A stretch of 64,000 bases of DNA. Source: Daucus carota subsp. sativus (lineage: Eukaryota > Streptophyta > Magnoliopsida > Apiales > Apiaceae). The DNA is taken from assembly GCF_001625215.2 (NCBI RefSeq), contig NC_030383.2, forward strand, positions 51,332,380 through 51,396,379. The letters are read 5' to 3'. Under the pieces are notes generated by a model. The model did not search any database. It had not been told where the DNA came from and saw only the letters and a list, made by a program, of their open reading frames with translations. The position numbers were made by a program, and so were the translations under genes. The stretch's first letter is position 1. Every line of letters starts with the position of its first letter. Below are positions 12,336-24,989 of this stretch, one piece after another.

Positions 12336-13046
12336 GGTAAAACCCAGGAAAGTTCAGTCCCAAAAAAGTTCTTTCCAGTCTCACTCTCAGTTTTGATCTC
12401 GTATATGGTATTAACGAGTATAAACTATAACGTAACGCTAGCCTGTAAAATCCGGGTTTCGAAGACTGGCGGATAAAAGTTTGGATAAATTTCTATTATT
12501 ATAATATTATTCATTTACCTATATATGTTCTTATAAATGAAAATATTTTACACAGGAATATGTTTACACTTTCAAATAGAGTAAATTCCAACGGTGCGGC
12601 TGAAGTTTACACCGATTGCAAGTTTGTGGCAGAACTTTAAGAATTACAAAACGGTAGTTGGAGTTCGACTCCGTATTTTAAAACTTTGGTCGCCGTTAAT
12701 TCCGTCAGATTTTAGCTATTAACTCACTTAGAAATTAAAAAACAAAGGGGTAGAAACGTAAAAATATATAAATAAAATTGTTTGAGGAAAAGGGGGAAGA
12801 AACAAAGGGGGCTAGGGTTCCCTAATCATTTCATCCCCCTTTCAGAAGATAAGACATGCTACCCAACTTCCATGTTACTCAAATTGCAAACAGAAAAACT
12901 ATGCTCGAATTGCAGGTTCAACAAACACACTACTCGGTGAATTCGATCAAATACTAGCAAACAAATAAAAAATTCAAAGAAAAATTTCGATGCAGTGACT
13001 CGCCCAAAAAAATCAACCTATTGTTACTGGGCAGAAAACAAAACAG

Positions 13047-14850
13047 CTATGCGTCACCAAAAGATCGTTTCTTAGTAAGAATATCCTTTAGAAACTTTGC
13101 GTATGATGGAACTTGAGAAATTAAATCAGTGAAAGGAACTGTTACCTCAAGATTTTTGACGAGTTTCATAAACTTACCAAACTGTTGATCTACCTTTGTC
13201 TTGTTCATCCTGCTAGGGAATGGCAGATTAGGCACAAAAGGTGGAGGAGCACTAACAGTCTTCTCGGTATCATCATTCTTGCTTCCTTCAGTTCCACCCT
13301 TGTTTGTCAAATCAACAGCTTCATTCACCTTATCATCATTGGAGCTTTCCTTTTTTTTTCTCATCAATCACATCATCCACAGGCATTGGAGGACCATCAT
13401 ATGTGAGACCACTCCTCAAAGCAATAGCATTTATATTCTCCTTTGAATGAGTTGGTTGAGATGGTAAAGAACCAGGTTGCCTTGTAGTTGAAGAGCTGGC
13501 TAATTGTGCAATCTGAGTCTCCATCATCTTATTGTGAACTTTCATGTCTTTAATTTCTTGCATCAACAACTTTAACATCTCTTGCGTCTGATCAGGTTGT
13601 GCAGCTGGGCTAGATGGATGAGCATGTTGTTGAGCAGGTTTCTGAAATCCAGGAGGGTTCATAGGCCCTTGAGAAGGCCTATATTGTTGTTGCTGAGGAT
13701 GCTGATATTGTTGCTGCTGATTTGGAGGAGGATTTTGACCATTGTTATTCCTGTAGGAGAAATTAGGATGATCTCTCCACCCCGGATTGTAAGTGTTGGA
13801 GTACGGATTATATTGCTGCCTCTGCTGAAAAGCATTTGCCTGCTCCATCTGAAAGTTTTGTGCATTCTGAACATTGTACAAACAATCATTACCAAGGTGT
13901 CCTTGAATACCACATACTTCACAAACCTGATTATTCATAGGAGCCATAGAAGATAGTGCATTAATACTCATAGGTTGAGTATTAGAGGCTTGTGAAGTTT
14001 TCAACGAGTGAATCTCTTGTGTCAATGTTGCGAGTTGTGATGATAAAAGAGAATAAGCATCCACTTCAAGTTTACCCCTTTTCTTAGGTGCTCTCGGGTT
14101 ATTGAAGTGATTTGCAGCTAGATTTGCAAGAAAAGCATAACCATCATCAACTCCTTTGTCTAGAAAAACACCACCTGCAGCATTATCTACCGTGCTCTTC
14201 GTCTCGGAGTCAAGACCATAATAGAAGCGCTTGAGAAGAAACCACTTCTCAAGACCATGATGAGGACACGAGCGTTGAATATCTTTGAATCTGTCCCATG
14301 CATCCTTAAGAGTTTCATCATATTCTTGTTTGAAAGTGGTCAACTTGTCAACCAAATCATTAGTTTTGTTGGGAGGGAAATACTCAGTGAGAAAGGCTTG
14401 AGCAATTGCATCCCACTCGGTCACATTGATATCATTCAACCACTTCTGAGCTTTATCACGAAGAGAAAACCCGAACAACATAACTTTCACTTGATCTGCA
14501 GTGACTCCCTGAAACTTGATGGTAGAGCAGAGCTGTTGAAACCTTTGCAAGTGAAGCGTAGGATCTTCAGTTGGAAGACCAGCAAACTGATTCTGTTGGA
14601 TCATAGTGAGCAACGCCAGTTTGATCTCAAAGTTTGCTGCTTGAATATTTGGCATAGCAATGCCAATAGGCACACCACTCGGAGAGGGCTGCGAATAATT
14701 CTTCAAAGATTTAATAGGAAGATCACCCATTTTAATCTTTGACCCTTGTTTCCCTTTCTTTCGTTGATCAAGATATTGCTGTAGAGTAGTGTCAAAATCA
14801 GGATCAGGAGTAGTTGATTCCACGTCTCCTGTAGACCTGGGCATGAACAA
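13047..14850 (-). pseudogene. Ty3/gypsy gag with zinc knuckle, frameshifted
   Basis: The main frame (14850-13336, 504 aa) has the retrotransposon gag core (WLNDINVTEWDAIAQAFLTEYFPP, WDRFKDIQRSCPHHG), a CX2CX4HX4C knuckle (CEVCGIQGHLGNDC) and a Q/P/N-rich tail. After a frameshift in a long T run (about 13350-13361), the same protein continues in 13367-13047 with the motif MPSYAKFLKDILTKK-like QVPSYAKFLKDIL. The reading stops exactly where protease should begin, and protease, RT and integrase are absent. Similar to Athila/Tat-type plant gag. Confidence 0.9.
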
Positions 14851-14955
14851 CTAAACAAGGAAAACAGTGAAAACAGTCTCGATTGGAACTAAAGCTCCAA
14901 TGAGACAAAGGAAACAATCTAAATAATCAAACTAAAATATATAGAAAACTAGCGC

Positions 14956-14973
14956 CTCCCCGGCAGCGGCGCC
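14956..14973 (-). other. Retrotransposon primer-binding site
   Basis: On the minus strand TGGCGCCGCTGCCGGGGA follows the LTR end after a few bases. It is nearly identical to the PBS common in Athila/Tat-type gypsy elements. Confidence 0.8.
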
Positions 14974-14980
14974 AAAAACT

Positions 14981-16220
14981 TGATGTGTAAATTTATATCT
15001 ACCGCAAGTGCACGGTGCCTGTTGTAAACAGATACTAGCAAGTACGGGTCGAATCCACAGGGAGACAAGTTTCAAGAATCTTAATCTGACTATTGCAAAT
15101 TGTTTCACAAGACGAACGAATATTTAAGATTATTTTACTAACTAAATAAAGCAATGCAAAGATGATTTAAATCAATTAACTAAAGTCTAGGACAATTCAG
15201 GTTCACCATGCTTACACCAAAACTAGCTATTCATATAATAATTCGACAAGTCATGTAATTAGAGCAATTGTTAATCTCTCTCAAGCATTAACACTCTCAG
15301 GAATCCATTGATGCTCTCGCACTCAATTTCAATCCCGCTAATCTTATGTGTGCCTCTAGTAAGTACATCTCTCGATCTTGTACTCCTATTTGCATACAAT
15401 CAATCTATGATATTGGCCAATTACACAGATCGAACATCAAGACATATAGACTAGAATTACACATTACCCATTAAACCATTAATGAAAATAAAGCATTATA
15501 ATGGTGCAAACATGGCTCCCCTTCCGTCCTAGAATGGAACTACTCACACATACTAGCGACTAAAGCAACAAAGATAATGAAGAGAGCCATATAAAACATT
15601 AACAAATAAACAAGTGATGATCAAGAAATACCTCAAAGCTTCTATTAATGGAGAAAATAATGTCTCGAACAAAGTATGGAGAGAATGAGAAGAAGACCTA
15701 ACCCTCTGTAAAATAGCGTAAGTAACTAATGTCTATTCTAATGGTAATCCTCTAATAATAAAATCTGATCCTCCTTCTCTCTTAAAAGTCTTTCTAATAT
15801 TTTAAATCCATATACAAAATAGAACTCCCAAGCAAGGTAGGATTCTTTGTCAAAATTCGCAACTTTCTTTGCTGCTCTGTTTTCGGGCTTTTCTGATTGG
15901 ACTTTGCTTCTTGGACCACTTCTAAATTAAAGAGAATTAAAAGGGCTTCGCGTGGGCTGTAAGATCATCCAATTCTGACATCCGGAGCTCAAGATATGGC
16001 CCAAACAGTGCAGAAATCGGGTAGAACCCAATAAATCCGAATTTCCATAGGAATTAGCTCCAAAATAGCTAATTTATCTCCAAATCCTTCCGAACTTGAA
16101 ATTCTTTATTCCCTACAATAAAACATGAAAATATATTAAATAAATATCCAAATCAGTGCAAAATGTAATTAAATATGAGAATAAAATCATATAGAATATA
16201 TATAAAAATATATTCTATCA
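14981..16220 (-). repeat. Gypsy 5' LTR, 1240 bp
   Basis: Bounded by TGATGTGT (14981) and TTCTATCA (16220), with the PBS next to 14981. On the minus strand it reads TGATAGAAT...ACACATCA. It is the 5' LTR of the gag fragment; no 3' LTR exists in the window. Confidence 0.8.
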
Positions 16221-16651
16221 GGATCACAGGGGATCATGTACTGGAAAAACACGGTGAGGATGATCATGGAACCACCGCATGGAGCAAGTCCCCACCATTG
16301 GTGCTCGAGTTTCCAGGATAAGGAGAATCCGAGTGAGATACATGAGAGAATGAAGAGGTAGAGAGTGTGATGTGGAGAGAGAGAAAAAAAAAGAGAGAGG
16401 AGAAGGAGAGAGGGAGAAGGAGGACAGCGGCAGAGCGACTGAGAAAATAAAGGAGAAAATAGAAGAATTTCAAAAAATTAAAAAATACCCTCAACTCCAT
16501 TAGCTCCATTAGAAAGCATTTGACGGGAGAGAAAGTTTTAAAAGACGGAGGCGAACTCTAGCCACGCTTTTGTAATTTGTAAAGTTCGGCCATAAACTTG
16601 CAAGTTGCTCTAAACTTCAGCCACACCTTTGGAATTTACTCCTTTCAAATA

Positions 16652-18657
16652 TTATAATACATTCATTTATTCAAACATGTTCTTACACTCATTACTAATG
16701 AAAATAATTTAAACATGTATATTTTTACATATTCATGACTAAAAGTGAACAAATTAATATGTATACTTGTTTTAAATAATTAAAGTTAGCAAGTAAACAA
16801 GCAAACGGTTATTTAGTTAAAAAATTTTCAAATATCAAAATTATAATAGTATTTAATATAAATGAGAAATCTCTGTCCGACTCGGGTAAAAACCCGGCTC
16901 AACCCATCTAAGTGTCTAAATAAACCCAGTTATTTTTCGAAAACTCGGCCCTCTTCATTCAAAATCAAAGCTCAATATGATTAAAACCTTACTAATATGT
17001 ATTTTGTGAATCCCTAATTATAAAATTTGGCAACTTATCCGATTTAATGTTGAGATAGAGATTGTCGATCTTATTTTAATATTTATTAATGAGCTCACAA
17101 TTGTGCATCAAAGTGTAATTTGTTACTGAGAGAGTTTATAATGAAGATTGTTCATCAGATTGCATGTTCAGTTTTTCTAGTCTCCACACTGTTTTTTTTG
17201 AATTTTTTCAACTAGTTTTAAATAGATTGACGCAAGATAGCCTTTTTGATTATTGACCGTGTAATAGGTAAGTTTCACGTACGAGTAGGATCTTTCCGAT
17301 AAATGACATTGCATATAATAGTATTTGTGTCGAAGGATATCATAGATCTATGATTACGTGTCCTACCTAATAATTATATACAATATTTGATGTCGAACCA
17401 CATGTAAAGAGTATTGAATGCTAGACTACATGCTGATATAACTTAAATTATCTTTTATTTTGATGCAAACTTAGTATATTGACCCATAATAGATGGATTT
17501 TTGACTAGATATTTCGATATTCTCATATACTATCAATCAAGATGGATGGACAGATTAATTCTGATGTATCAATATTTCCCGGAGTGTTGGGTTACTTATT
17601 TATAGTGATGTAATTATTATATTGGATCAGAATGAGTATTGATTGATTGAAAGATAGATTATATTTATCATAATAATATATATTGCTCAGATCGTATTAA
17701 GCACTTATAGGTTTTCATCGTATCTTATTGTCAAACCATGTTGATGACTTGTGAATTGTTACAAAAAGAATTATTCAAGTTCAACATCAATAACTCATAT
17801 ATAAAATGTGTTGAACATGGAGTGAAATATAGATATGTGAAAGTAATTTTTGCTGATAAGTTTGAAAAATTGACACCAAAGACCCGGAAGACTTCTCTAA
17901 TTCGGTATAACGAGAAGGAGTTCCACACAAATATAAGTGTAGTTTTTACTTATTTATTTATTTATTTTATAGCTTATAAAGAAGAACAATTTATTGAATC
18001 ATTTCTTTATATATTTTTGGAAATTAACATTGAGGTTTAATTTCTTTCAAAAGACTGATCCATAGTACGAAATATATATGGATAAAAGAAAGGTTGTTGA
18101 AGAATTTAGGATTGAGTTTACAATCTGGTGAACTCCTGTTTTCGAACAGGGATTGAAATTTTGCTAGAACGAGACTTCTATCTTAAAACTAAACTAAATT
18201 GTTATTTATAAGATGAAGAACGCTAAAACAATTGAGTTGTTAATGAAGAAAAAAAATCTGACGTATAACCAAATATGTGATTTAAGACTTTACTGATCGA
18301 AAATCTAATACCATAAATTATCAATTTTTGAGCCCATTACCCATCAAAATTCAAGATGCTGGGATAGTCCTATAACAATAGAAACTCCATAAATTAAGGG
18401 ACGTTAATACGATGAGAGTCTATGCCCAAACTAAACTACTAATCTAATTTAACTTTAAAAGAGACTTGTCTGCGACTTCATGATTGTCAATGATGTATTT
18501 AACCACGAAGTTAGTAAATTTTTTTGTTGTGATGGGCTTTAGAACCTTATCCTCTTATTTCACAAGAATAACGTGCAAAACTTGACTAGTTATTGTTAAA
18601 CACAAGAAAAATTCTTTTCCTAAAGTAGTTTTTTTTAGCGGAAGTTGCTTAATCATG
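16652..18657. other. AT-rich intergenic, no gene
   Basis: Small reading frames (e.g. 17738-18040) have AT-driven codon content and no recognisable domain. Confidence 0.5.
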
Positions 18658-18659
18658 TA

Positions 18660-18908
18660 CTCCCTCCGTCCCATTTTAGATGACCCTCATTCCTTTTTGC
18701 GACGTCCCAAAAAGAATGAACCTATCATACTTACTATTTTTGAACATTACTTTTCACTATTACACCCACTACTTTCCTCCGCTATCGCAAATCTATTATT
18801 AAGTATTGATAGGTCCCACCACTTTACCCACTTTTCAACTAAACTTACTACATTTTTCTTAATCTCTGTAAAAGTCAAACAAGCTCACTTAATATGGGAT
18901 GGAGTGAG
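18660..18908. mobile_element. Stowaway MITE
   Basis: CTCCCTCCGTCCC... / ...GGGATGGAGTGAG, TA at 18658-18659 and 18909-18910. 249 bp. Its interior matches the element at 3070 in inverse orientation. Confidence 0.88.
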
Positions 18909-18910
18909 TA

Positions 18911-20981
18911 TTTCTTTAAATTTTTTAATGTCTTTTTGACTTTCAATAGTCTAAACAAAGGCCCTATTTAGTGCATTGATGGACATAAGTCATTTTTTTC
19001 TAACTTGAAGATAAATCATCTAATGATTTTAGCCCCCTAACAACTTTTTTTAGAGGATATCTTTGATTTTGCTGCTGTTGAATTCGATTTTTCTCTTAGA
19101 GGTCATAATTTTTCTAGAGTCTATTTCGAAAGCACATATATTTAAAACTGATATTATTTTGTAGTACCTTACCACTTTAGGTACTTCATTAGGACACTTT
19201 ATCTGAAAGTCTTTTAGGGCTTGGGGCTAGCGTGTTGCGTTCATTTATTCCAATGGCTTTGTTCATTAGATTTTAAATTTATTGGTACATTTCACCTGCA
19301 CATTTTAGTCAAAAAATCATAACTTTTCATTCCACTTCTTCCGCCTTTTTTGGGAAAAACTATCATTCTTTCGTTTTACCGACTCTTCGGGAATTTGTGT
19401 TACCACAACAAAATCCTCAATTGGCTTACCACACCCTTTTATTATCTCGATTTTCGGGTAGTATTTGTCTAACAATTCTAATTGATATTACGCAACTATA
19501 TAACATGTTCCAGTCATTATTAATTGATCTTTTTTTTCTTCTCTAGTTCTGTTCATAGTCGTGAGTTTGGGTTTTAGATAATATATTGAAGTTATAGCTT
19601 TGATCGTATGAAGTCTTATTGGTCCAAGAATCATATTATAAATCATATTATAAGACGACATTTCTTTAATCACCAAAAATTCATCATTTTTGTGACTTCT
19701 TGTGACTTTATCCTCATTATCATGGACGCATTGGATCATGCCTTTGATCACTCAATCTCATTCAAGCGAAAATTAATTTTAAAGGTGCGAGTTGAAAGTC
19801 ATTATATCCTATCTCCAAAAATGCGGGGTTAATTAAGATCTTTGTTGAAAATCTATTATCTACCAAGACTCTCGTTACAGTAAAGATGGAAAAATGAGAC
19901 CCGACCCAACAATCTGACACGAATCTAACTCGCAAATACGAATTTGGGTTTGAATTTTGTGGATTTTGATTGATTGCTCTTATATGGGTTGTGAACTTTC
20001 AATGCATGTAATTTCATTACTTGTATTAAGTTGTCAGTTTGTATAAATACAATTTTTGTATCTCCATTATCTATAATAATACGTGGACAAAAATAGGAAT
20101 TCATCACAACAACGTAACTTTTATCATTCCTTCATTGTCTATATTTTTTAAGACGAGAGTAAAATAAATTCTTATTTAGAAGACATAAAGATAATAAATT
20201 TCTTTTTTTATCACATCCATCAAAATAAATATATTAATAAAATATTATTCTTATACTATATGGTGGATGATTATATAAAATTCAATTAACAAGTTTTTTG
20301 CTTACTCATATTTCAGATTATCATTACTTCACTCTATTTAAGAGAATCATAATAGGTTTGCCTCAAACATGTTTGTATAATGTCGGGATTGATATTGAAG
20401 ATATCCAGTTATACACTGCACATTGATTATGATTCATTTCATCATGTTATATTTTCACATAGCAGGGTCAAAAAATTTTGGGTTAAAAGTCTTTTAATTT
20501 AATTTTGAGTGAAGAAAATCATATGACCTAACATGTGACGACATTTAACATAAGCACCTTTGGGAGTTACCACTATGTGTAAGTTAATTCTTCTTTAACT
20601 ATTTAATCACTAGAGCACATTGCAAGTTTTTGATTTTTATTATCAAACAGCAGAGTAAGCACTATGAATTAGCCAATTAACTCAAAGTTGCAAGTGCGAA
20701 ACAATACTTCAAGAACAATGAAATTATTAATTGAAGACAAATGTTTGGGAACTTTAGTTTTGGTTGCAATCTTTTTGAATAATCAGGATGGTTCCTCCTG
20801 CAAAGCCCAGCTTCCATGGCTCCCTCTTCTATTGCTACAAATATAATGATTCGAATAAATGCCTTCATTTTCACCATATGGATTTTGGAGTTGATGGAAA
20901 GTATGTATATATAGCAACTTCCAGCTTTCCTTAACAATATCGTGGTAAGTATGTATAGAGCAACTTCAAGCTATCTTTTCA
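18911..20981. other. AT-rich intergenic and 3' flank of ACX2
   Basis: No gene supported. The last few hundred bases are downstream of the minus-strand acyl-CoA oxidase and should hold its 3' UTR. Confidence 0.5.
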
Positions 20982-23900
20982 TTATTGGAACCCTACTTGT
21001 TGTATGTACTCTGAATAAGCTTCTACAGGTGTCTGTTTGCCGATAGGCGCCCTTATGACATGATCTGGCATATCAAAGGCATCAACTAGCTCTCTGGTGA
21101 TATTTCTGACCTGAAAGCTTAGGTATTCTGTCAACTTGTGAATTGCCTGCATATGACAAAAAACATGAGTAGAAACACAAGCCACCGGTTAACATAGAAA
21201 CGATAACAAATGTCACATGTAATTCAAAGAACTCGACTATTTTAAGCAGCATCTGCAAGTCAGACGTGAAAATCCATGCCTCCATAATTATGAATCAGTT
21301 AGAGTGTAATTTTCCAGACTGCTTGTTAAATTACCTTCGCTTTATTAGGTGCCATGTAGTCCACATTACGGTAAGTGCCAATGTCATTCCATATCCGATC
21401 CATCGCGTAAAGATCACAAACAAGTTTCAGAGCAGCACGAGAACTTGCATCAGGACAGCTAAAAAACAAGAATGCGGAGTTACTCATTGGTATAAATACA
21501 ATATATCCATAAATATGAAGTAACCAACAAATCTTTCGAACCATACTTTTTTACAGCATTAATAAATGTTTCAAGTATGACAGATTCAATGTGAGACTCT
21601 GCAAGAGTAAGTAAATGATTTAAGCATCTATTCCATGCACCAAAACCACCAAGGTTCTTTGAATGCTTCTGAAGCCGCACAGCAGCACTTTGCAGCAATC
21701 GAGATGTACGGTACTGCAAATTTGGTAGCAAACCAGAAGAAGAGATTTAACACAAGCTATAACCTTTGCCTAAAACAATTTTAAAAGGATTTGGAGAACT
21801 TACCCTGAAAGCATCCAACTGGAATTTTGGATCACGTAAATGGTCTTCACCTTCCCACCTGGAGGTCAATGGATTTGGTTGTGAAAGGTATGCATTCATT
21901 GACTCTCTCAAGTAGTTCCATGTGACTGTAAGTGTTCCGCCTTTAAATTTTTCCTTGTACTGCTTCAAAAGATCAGCTGCCACCTGGATTTCAAGAAAAA
22001 GCCCATAAGTTTGCTTAAAGGTAAACAAACAGTCAGAGCTAGGGATCCAATAAATGTAGGTTTAAACTCACCAAGAAGTCGGATGTATGAAATTTCAGAT
22101 TTTCTGATATTAAATTACTCTAGTTACTGTTACAAGATGCACATATGATATCACAACTTACAGAAATTGACAGGGTTATCAAAAGGACAATCCAGGATCA
22201 CAAGCAATGGTAGAGGCTAACTATAGGAAAAAGGTGATTGTGGGGGAAGTTTCTATATTAAATCAAACAAGTCATGTAATCCATACAAAAACTTAAAAAT
22301 ATTTTGAGGATTATTTAGCTCAATGATTGAACAACAAACTGATCAGGCAGAGCTTGAAACCCCAACCATCTTAAAATTTGAATAAATTTAGATAGTTGTA
22401 TAAAATATTATTTATAAACTGTCTCGAAAGTGCAACACTAAGATTAGAGATCAGTTGCAACCTGTTGTAGGAGAACGGTGTTATCCCCTTCAAAAGTCTG
22501 AAAAATGTCGTGATCATTTCTCAGGCTACCAAATCGATTTACAGCTGCATAGCCATGACCACCACAAGCTTCTCTACAAATACTTAAAGATTTTGATGTA
22601 TAACTAGTAACATAAGCTTTCAGTCCTGCTGAAAGTGCATGAACATCTGCCACTAATTCCTCGTCATGGGTCTTTTTCATCTCAGAGTACTTTTCTACCA
22701 AAAGCAGTGTGGCGAAATGAAATGCATAAGTTGAAGCCAACATTGGCATAAGTTTGTGCTGCTGGGACTGGTAATCTAAAATACTGATTTCAGCCTGTTT
22801 GGGAGGACCAAATTGCTGACGGAATAGAGAATATCTAGTAGCAATTGTGACGGCGATCTTTAGGATGCCAACTGAAGAATAGGCAAGACCAACCCTTCCA
22901 CCTACAAGCTCACCGAGTGTGGCAGCAAAGCGTTTGTTGATGGTAGGAAGGCTGCTTGTATATGTACCATCCCGTGCGACATCTCCAAATCTATTTAAAA
23001 GATTATCTCGGGGAATTCTCACTGAACGGAATTTCAGTGCTCCATTATCTACTCCATTCAGACCAACTTTGTGGCCGCAGTCTTGTATCTCAACCCCTGG
23101 AAGGGTTTCATGAGTTTCCATATCTCTTATCGGGACAATAAAGGCATGCACACCCATATCAGAAAAACCGTTAGCATCATGAGTTGGCAACATCAGTTTG
23201 GCAAACACTGTTGCAAACTTTCCATGTACTGCAGCATTCCCAATCCACCATTTAATTGCTCCATCATTAGGCGTGTCGATAACAAATTCATCTGTAAGCG
23301 GATCAAATGTAGCAAGAGTTTGGAGACCTTGAACATTTGATCCTTCAAGGACAGAAGAAATGATAGAGATTAGAACCTATGCTACCTGCTGTGTCTGTTG
23401 CATCATGAAAAATGTAGTTCCCAAATCCAACATATGGTTAATTTTGGGCAAAGAATAAACTAACTATACCTAATTCCTTACTCCCTGACTGATTCATTAG
23501 AATCATAAGTTTTCCGCAAACTGTTTGCTGCAGTAGCTTCTACAATAATTGACAAGCATGTCTTATAATCAGGTAGGAGCAAAACTGTAGTGCTTTCTTT
23601 CTTGGTCCAGCATTGAATTAAGTATATGTTACATGCTATTTTTCATTTTTACACGGAAACTGTCATTTTAAACTCTACCCCAATAACCTTATATCTCCAT
23701 GATATGTTTGTTTCATCGTGCTATATATACTATAACTATTGTTTATCAAACCTTTATATCAAAATGCACAAACTGCATACTGATAGACGGGTAGGAAGGA
23801 TTACAACAGTGTGGAGGTTCATATAAGCAAAAACAACATAAAAACAACCAATATATAACTACAGATAGCGCTAAACCAAATGTCATAGGAATCGCATACC

Positions 23901-24753
23901 ATGATGAAGCTCGGTCATGGCAAAACAGCCAGGATACTCAACATTGTCAATGGCATCAAAGTATTTGTCCCTATGTTTCTTCGTTCCCAAATTGATCACA
24001 GAACCTCCCCATAGACTGCAATAAACAACAGTCCACTCCCCAAGTTACAATTCTGCATTTCTGCCTAATATGACTCGAAAGACAAAATTAATTCATTCAT
24101 TTCCACAACTAGTTTGGAAGACTGCCTAATATGACTCGAAAGACAAAATTAATTCATTCATTTCCACAACTAGTTTGGAAGAATTAACAAATAGAAATTA
24201 ACTACAGCCTTGTGTTATTAAATTAAGATTGCTAACACTAATTTGCAGCTTAAATCAATAAATAGAAGTATTGAAAATTGAAAATCATATTAAAAAAACT
24301 AAATCATCAGTACCTATATTGGACACCGAGTTTGATACCGAAAGAAACATCAACACTACCAGCAGCTTCAGCGATAGCAAAATACACAAACGGATCCTCA
24401 ACGACATACTTAAACGCCTTGATTCCAGCTTCTCTGACCAACGCTAACAGCTGTTTCATACACAGCTCTCTGTGCTTCTCCGTCGATATTTCTATCGGCG
24501 TCTGTAAATCAGGCCTTGACCTGAAGAACTCGTACACTTTCTCCTGTATGTCTCTGTGCTTTCCTCTCATCAGTAAACTCAGTTGCGTTGTGTTCACGTT
24601 CAGCTTCGCACGCGCCGCGCACGTGGCCATCTCCATCGCCGAGTTCTCTGATGGCGGGGGATTCAGATGCAACGACAGCCGTTGGATGCGTCTGCTGCTG
24701 GTTTCTTCTTCAGCCGTTGGATTCGACTTGAGAGGAGATGATGACGACTCCAT
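20982..24753 (-). CDS. ACX2: Peroxisomal acyl-CoA oxidase, ACX2 type (long-chain)
   Basis: Exons, 5' to 3': 24753-24314, 24015-23900, 23342-22462, 21983-21804, 21713-21547, 21458-21335, 21146-20982. All junctions are GT..AG and in phase; 2073 nt, 690 aa, matching the roughly 690 aa usual for this class. A PTS2 peroxisomal signal, RIQRLSLHL (R-I-x5-H-L), sits at residues 22-30. Other landmarks are [32 protein letters not shown] (FAD/substrate region), [20 protein letters not shown]-like [33 protein letters not shown] and [15 protein letters not shown]. Known role: the first, H2O2-producing step of fatty-acid beta-oxidation, with long-chain preference for ACX2. Appears intact. A Mutator-like element lies 237 bp upstream of the ATG. 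Confidence 0.95.
24061..24182. repeat. 61-bp perfect tandem duplication in ACX2 intron 1
   Basis: Bases 24061-24121 are repeated exactly at 24122-24182, inside the first intron. Perfect identity means very recent origin or an assembly artefact. Confidence 0.95.
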
Positions 24754-24989
24754 TGATCAAGGCTTGCTTGCTTGTTTGTTTAAAATGGCGTTACTTTTTC
24801 TCCATTTCATTCTTTATGTGTATTAACTGATGTTGAGATTTGATGAGGTGGAATTGAATGGGGTGATACGTGGAGGAAGTTTATTGGATGAGGGAGTTAG
24901 TTGTCTGGATTGGCGCGGTGATCGAGGTGGGTGATAAGGATGCAGACGACGTGTATTTACGGAAGATGCTATCATCTGTGAATGAGGAG

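Larger units (their letters stand above)
12579..16641. mobile_element. Mutator-like element with nested gypsy fragment
   Basis: 10-bp TSD CTTTCAAATA at 12569-12578 and 16642-16651. Long inverted ends begin GAGTAAATTCCAA and stay alignable for roughly 150 bp (GGTGYGGCTGAAGTTTA, TGCAAGTTT, TTTTAAAACTTT). No Mutator transposase inside. The interior holds a truncated Ty3/gypsy piece (13047-16220) and short unique flanks on both sides. Confidence 0.88.

Noticed and set aside
13582-13956. 124-codon plus-strand frame over gag
   Set aside because: Mirror of the repetitive gag tail; no protein pattern of its own.
17738-18040. 100-codon plus-strand frame
   Set aside because: No family resemblance, and AT-rich codon content as expected by chance.
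24278-24826. 182-codon plus-strand frame
   Set aside because: Antisense shadow of ACX2 exon 1, which has clear homology on the other strand.
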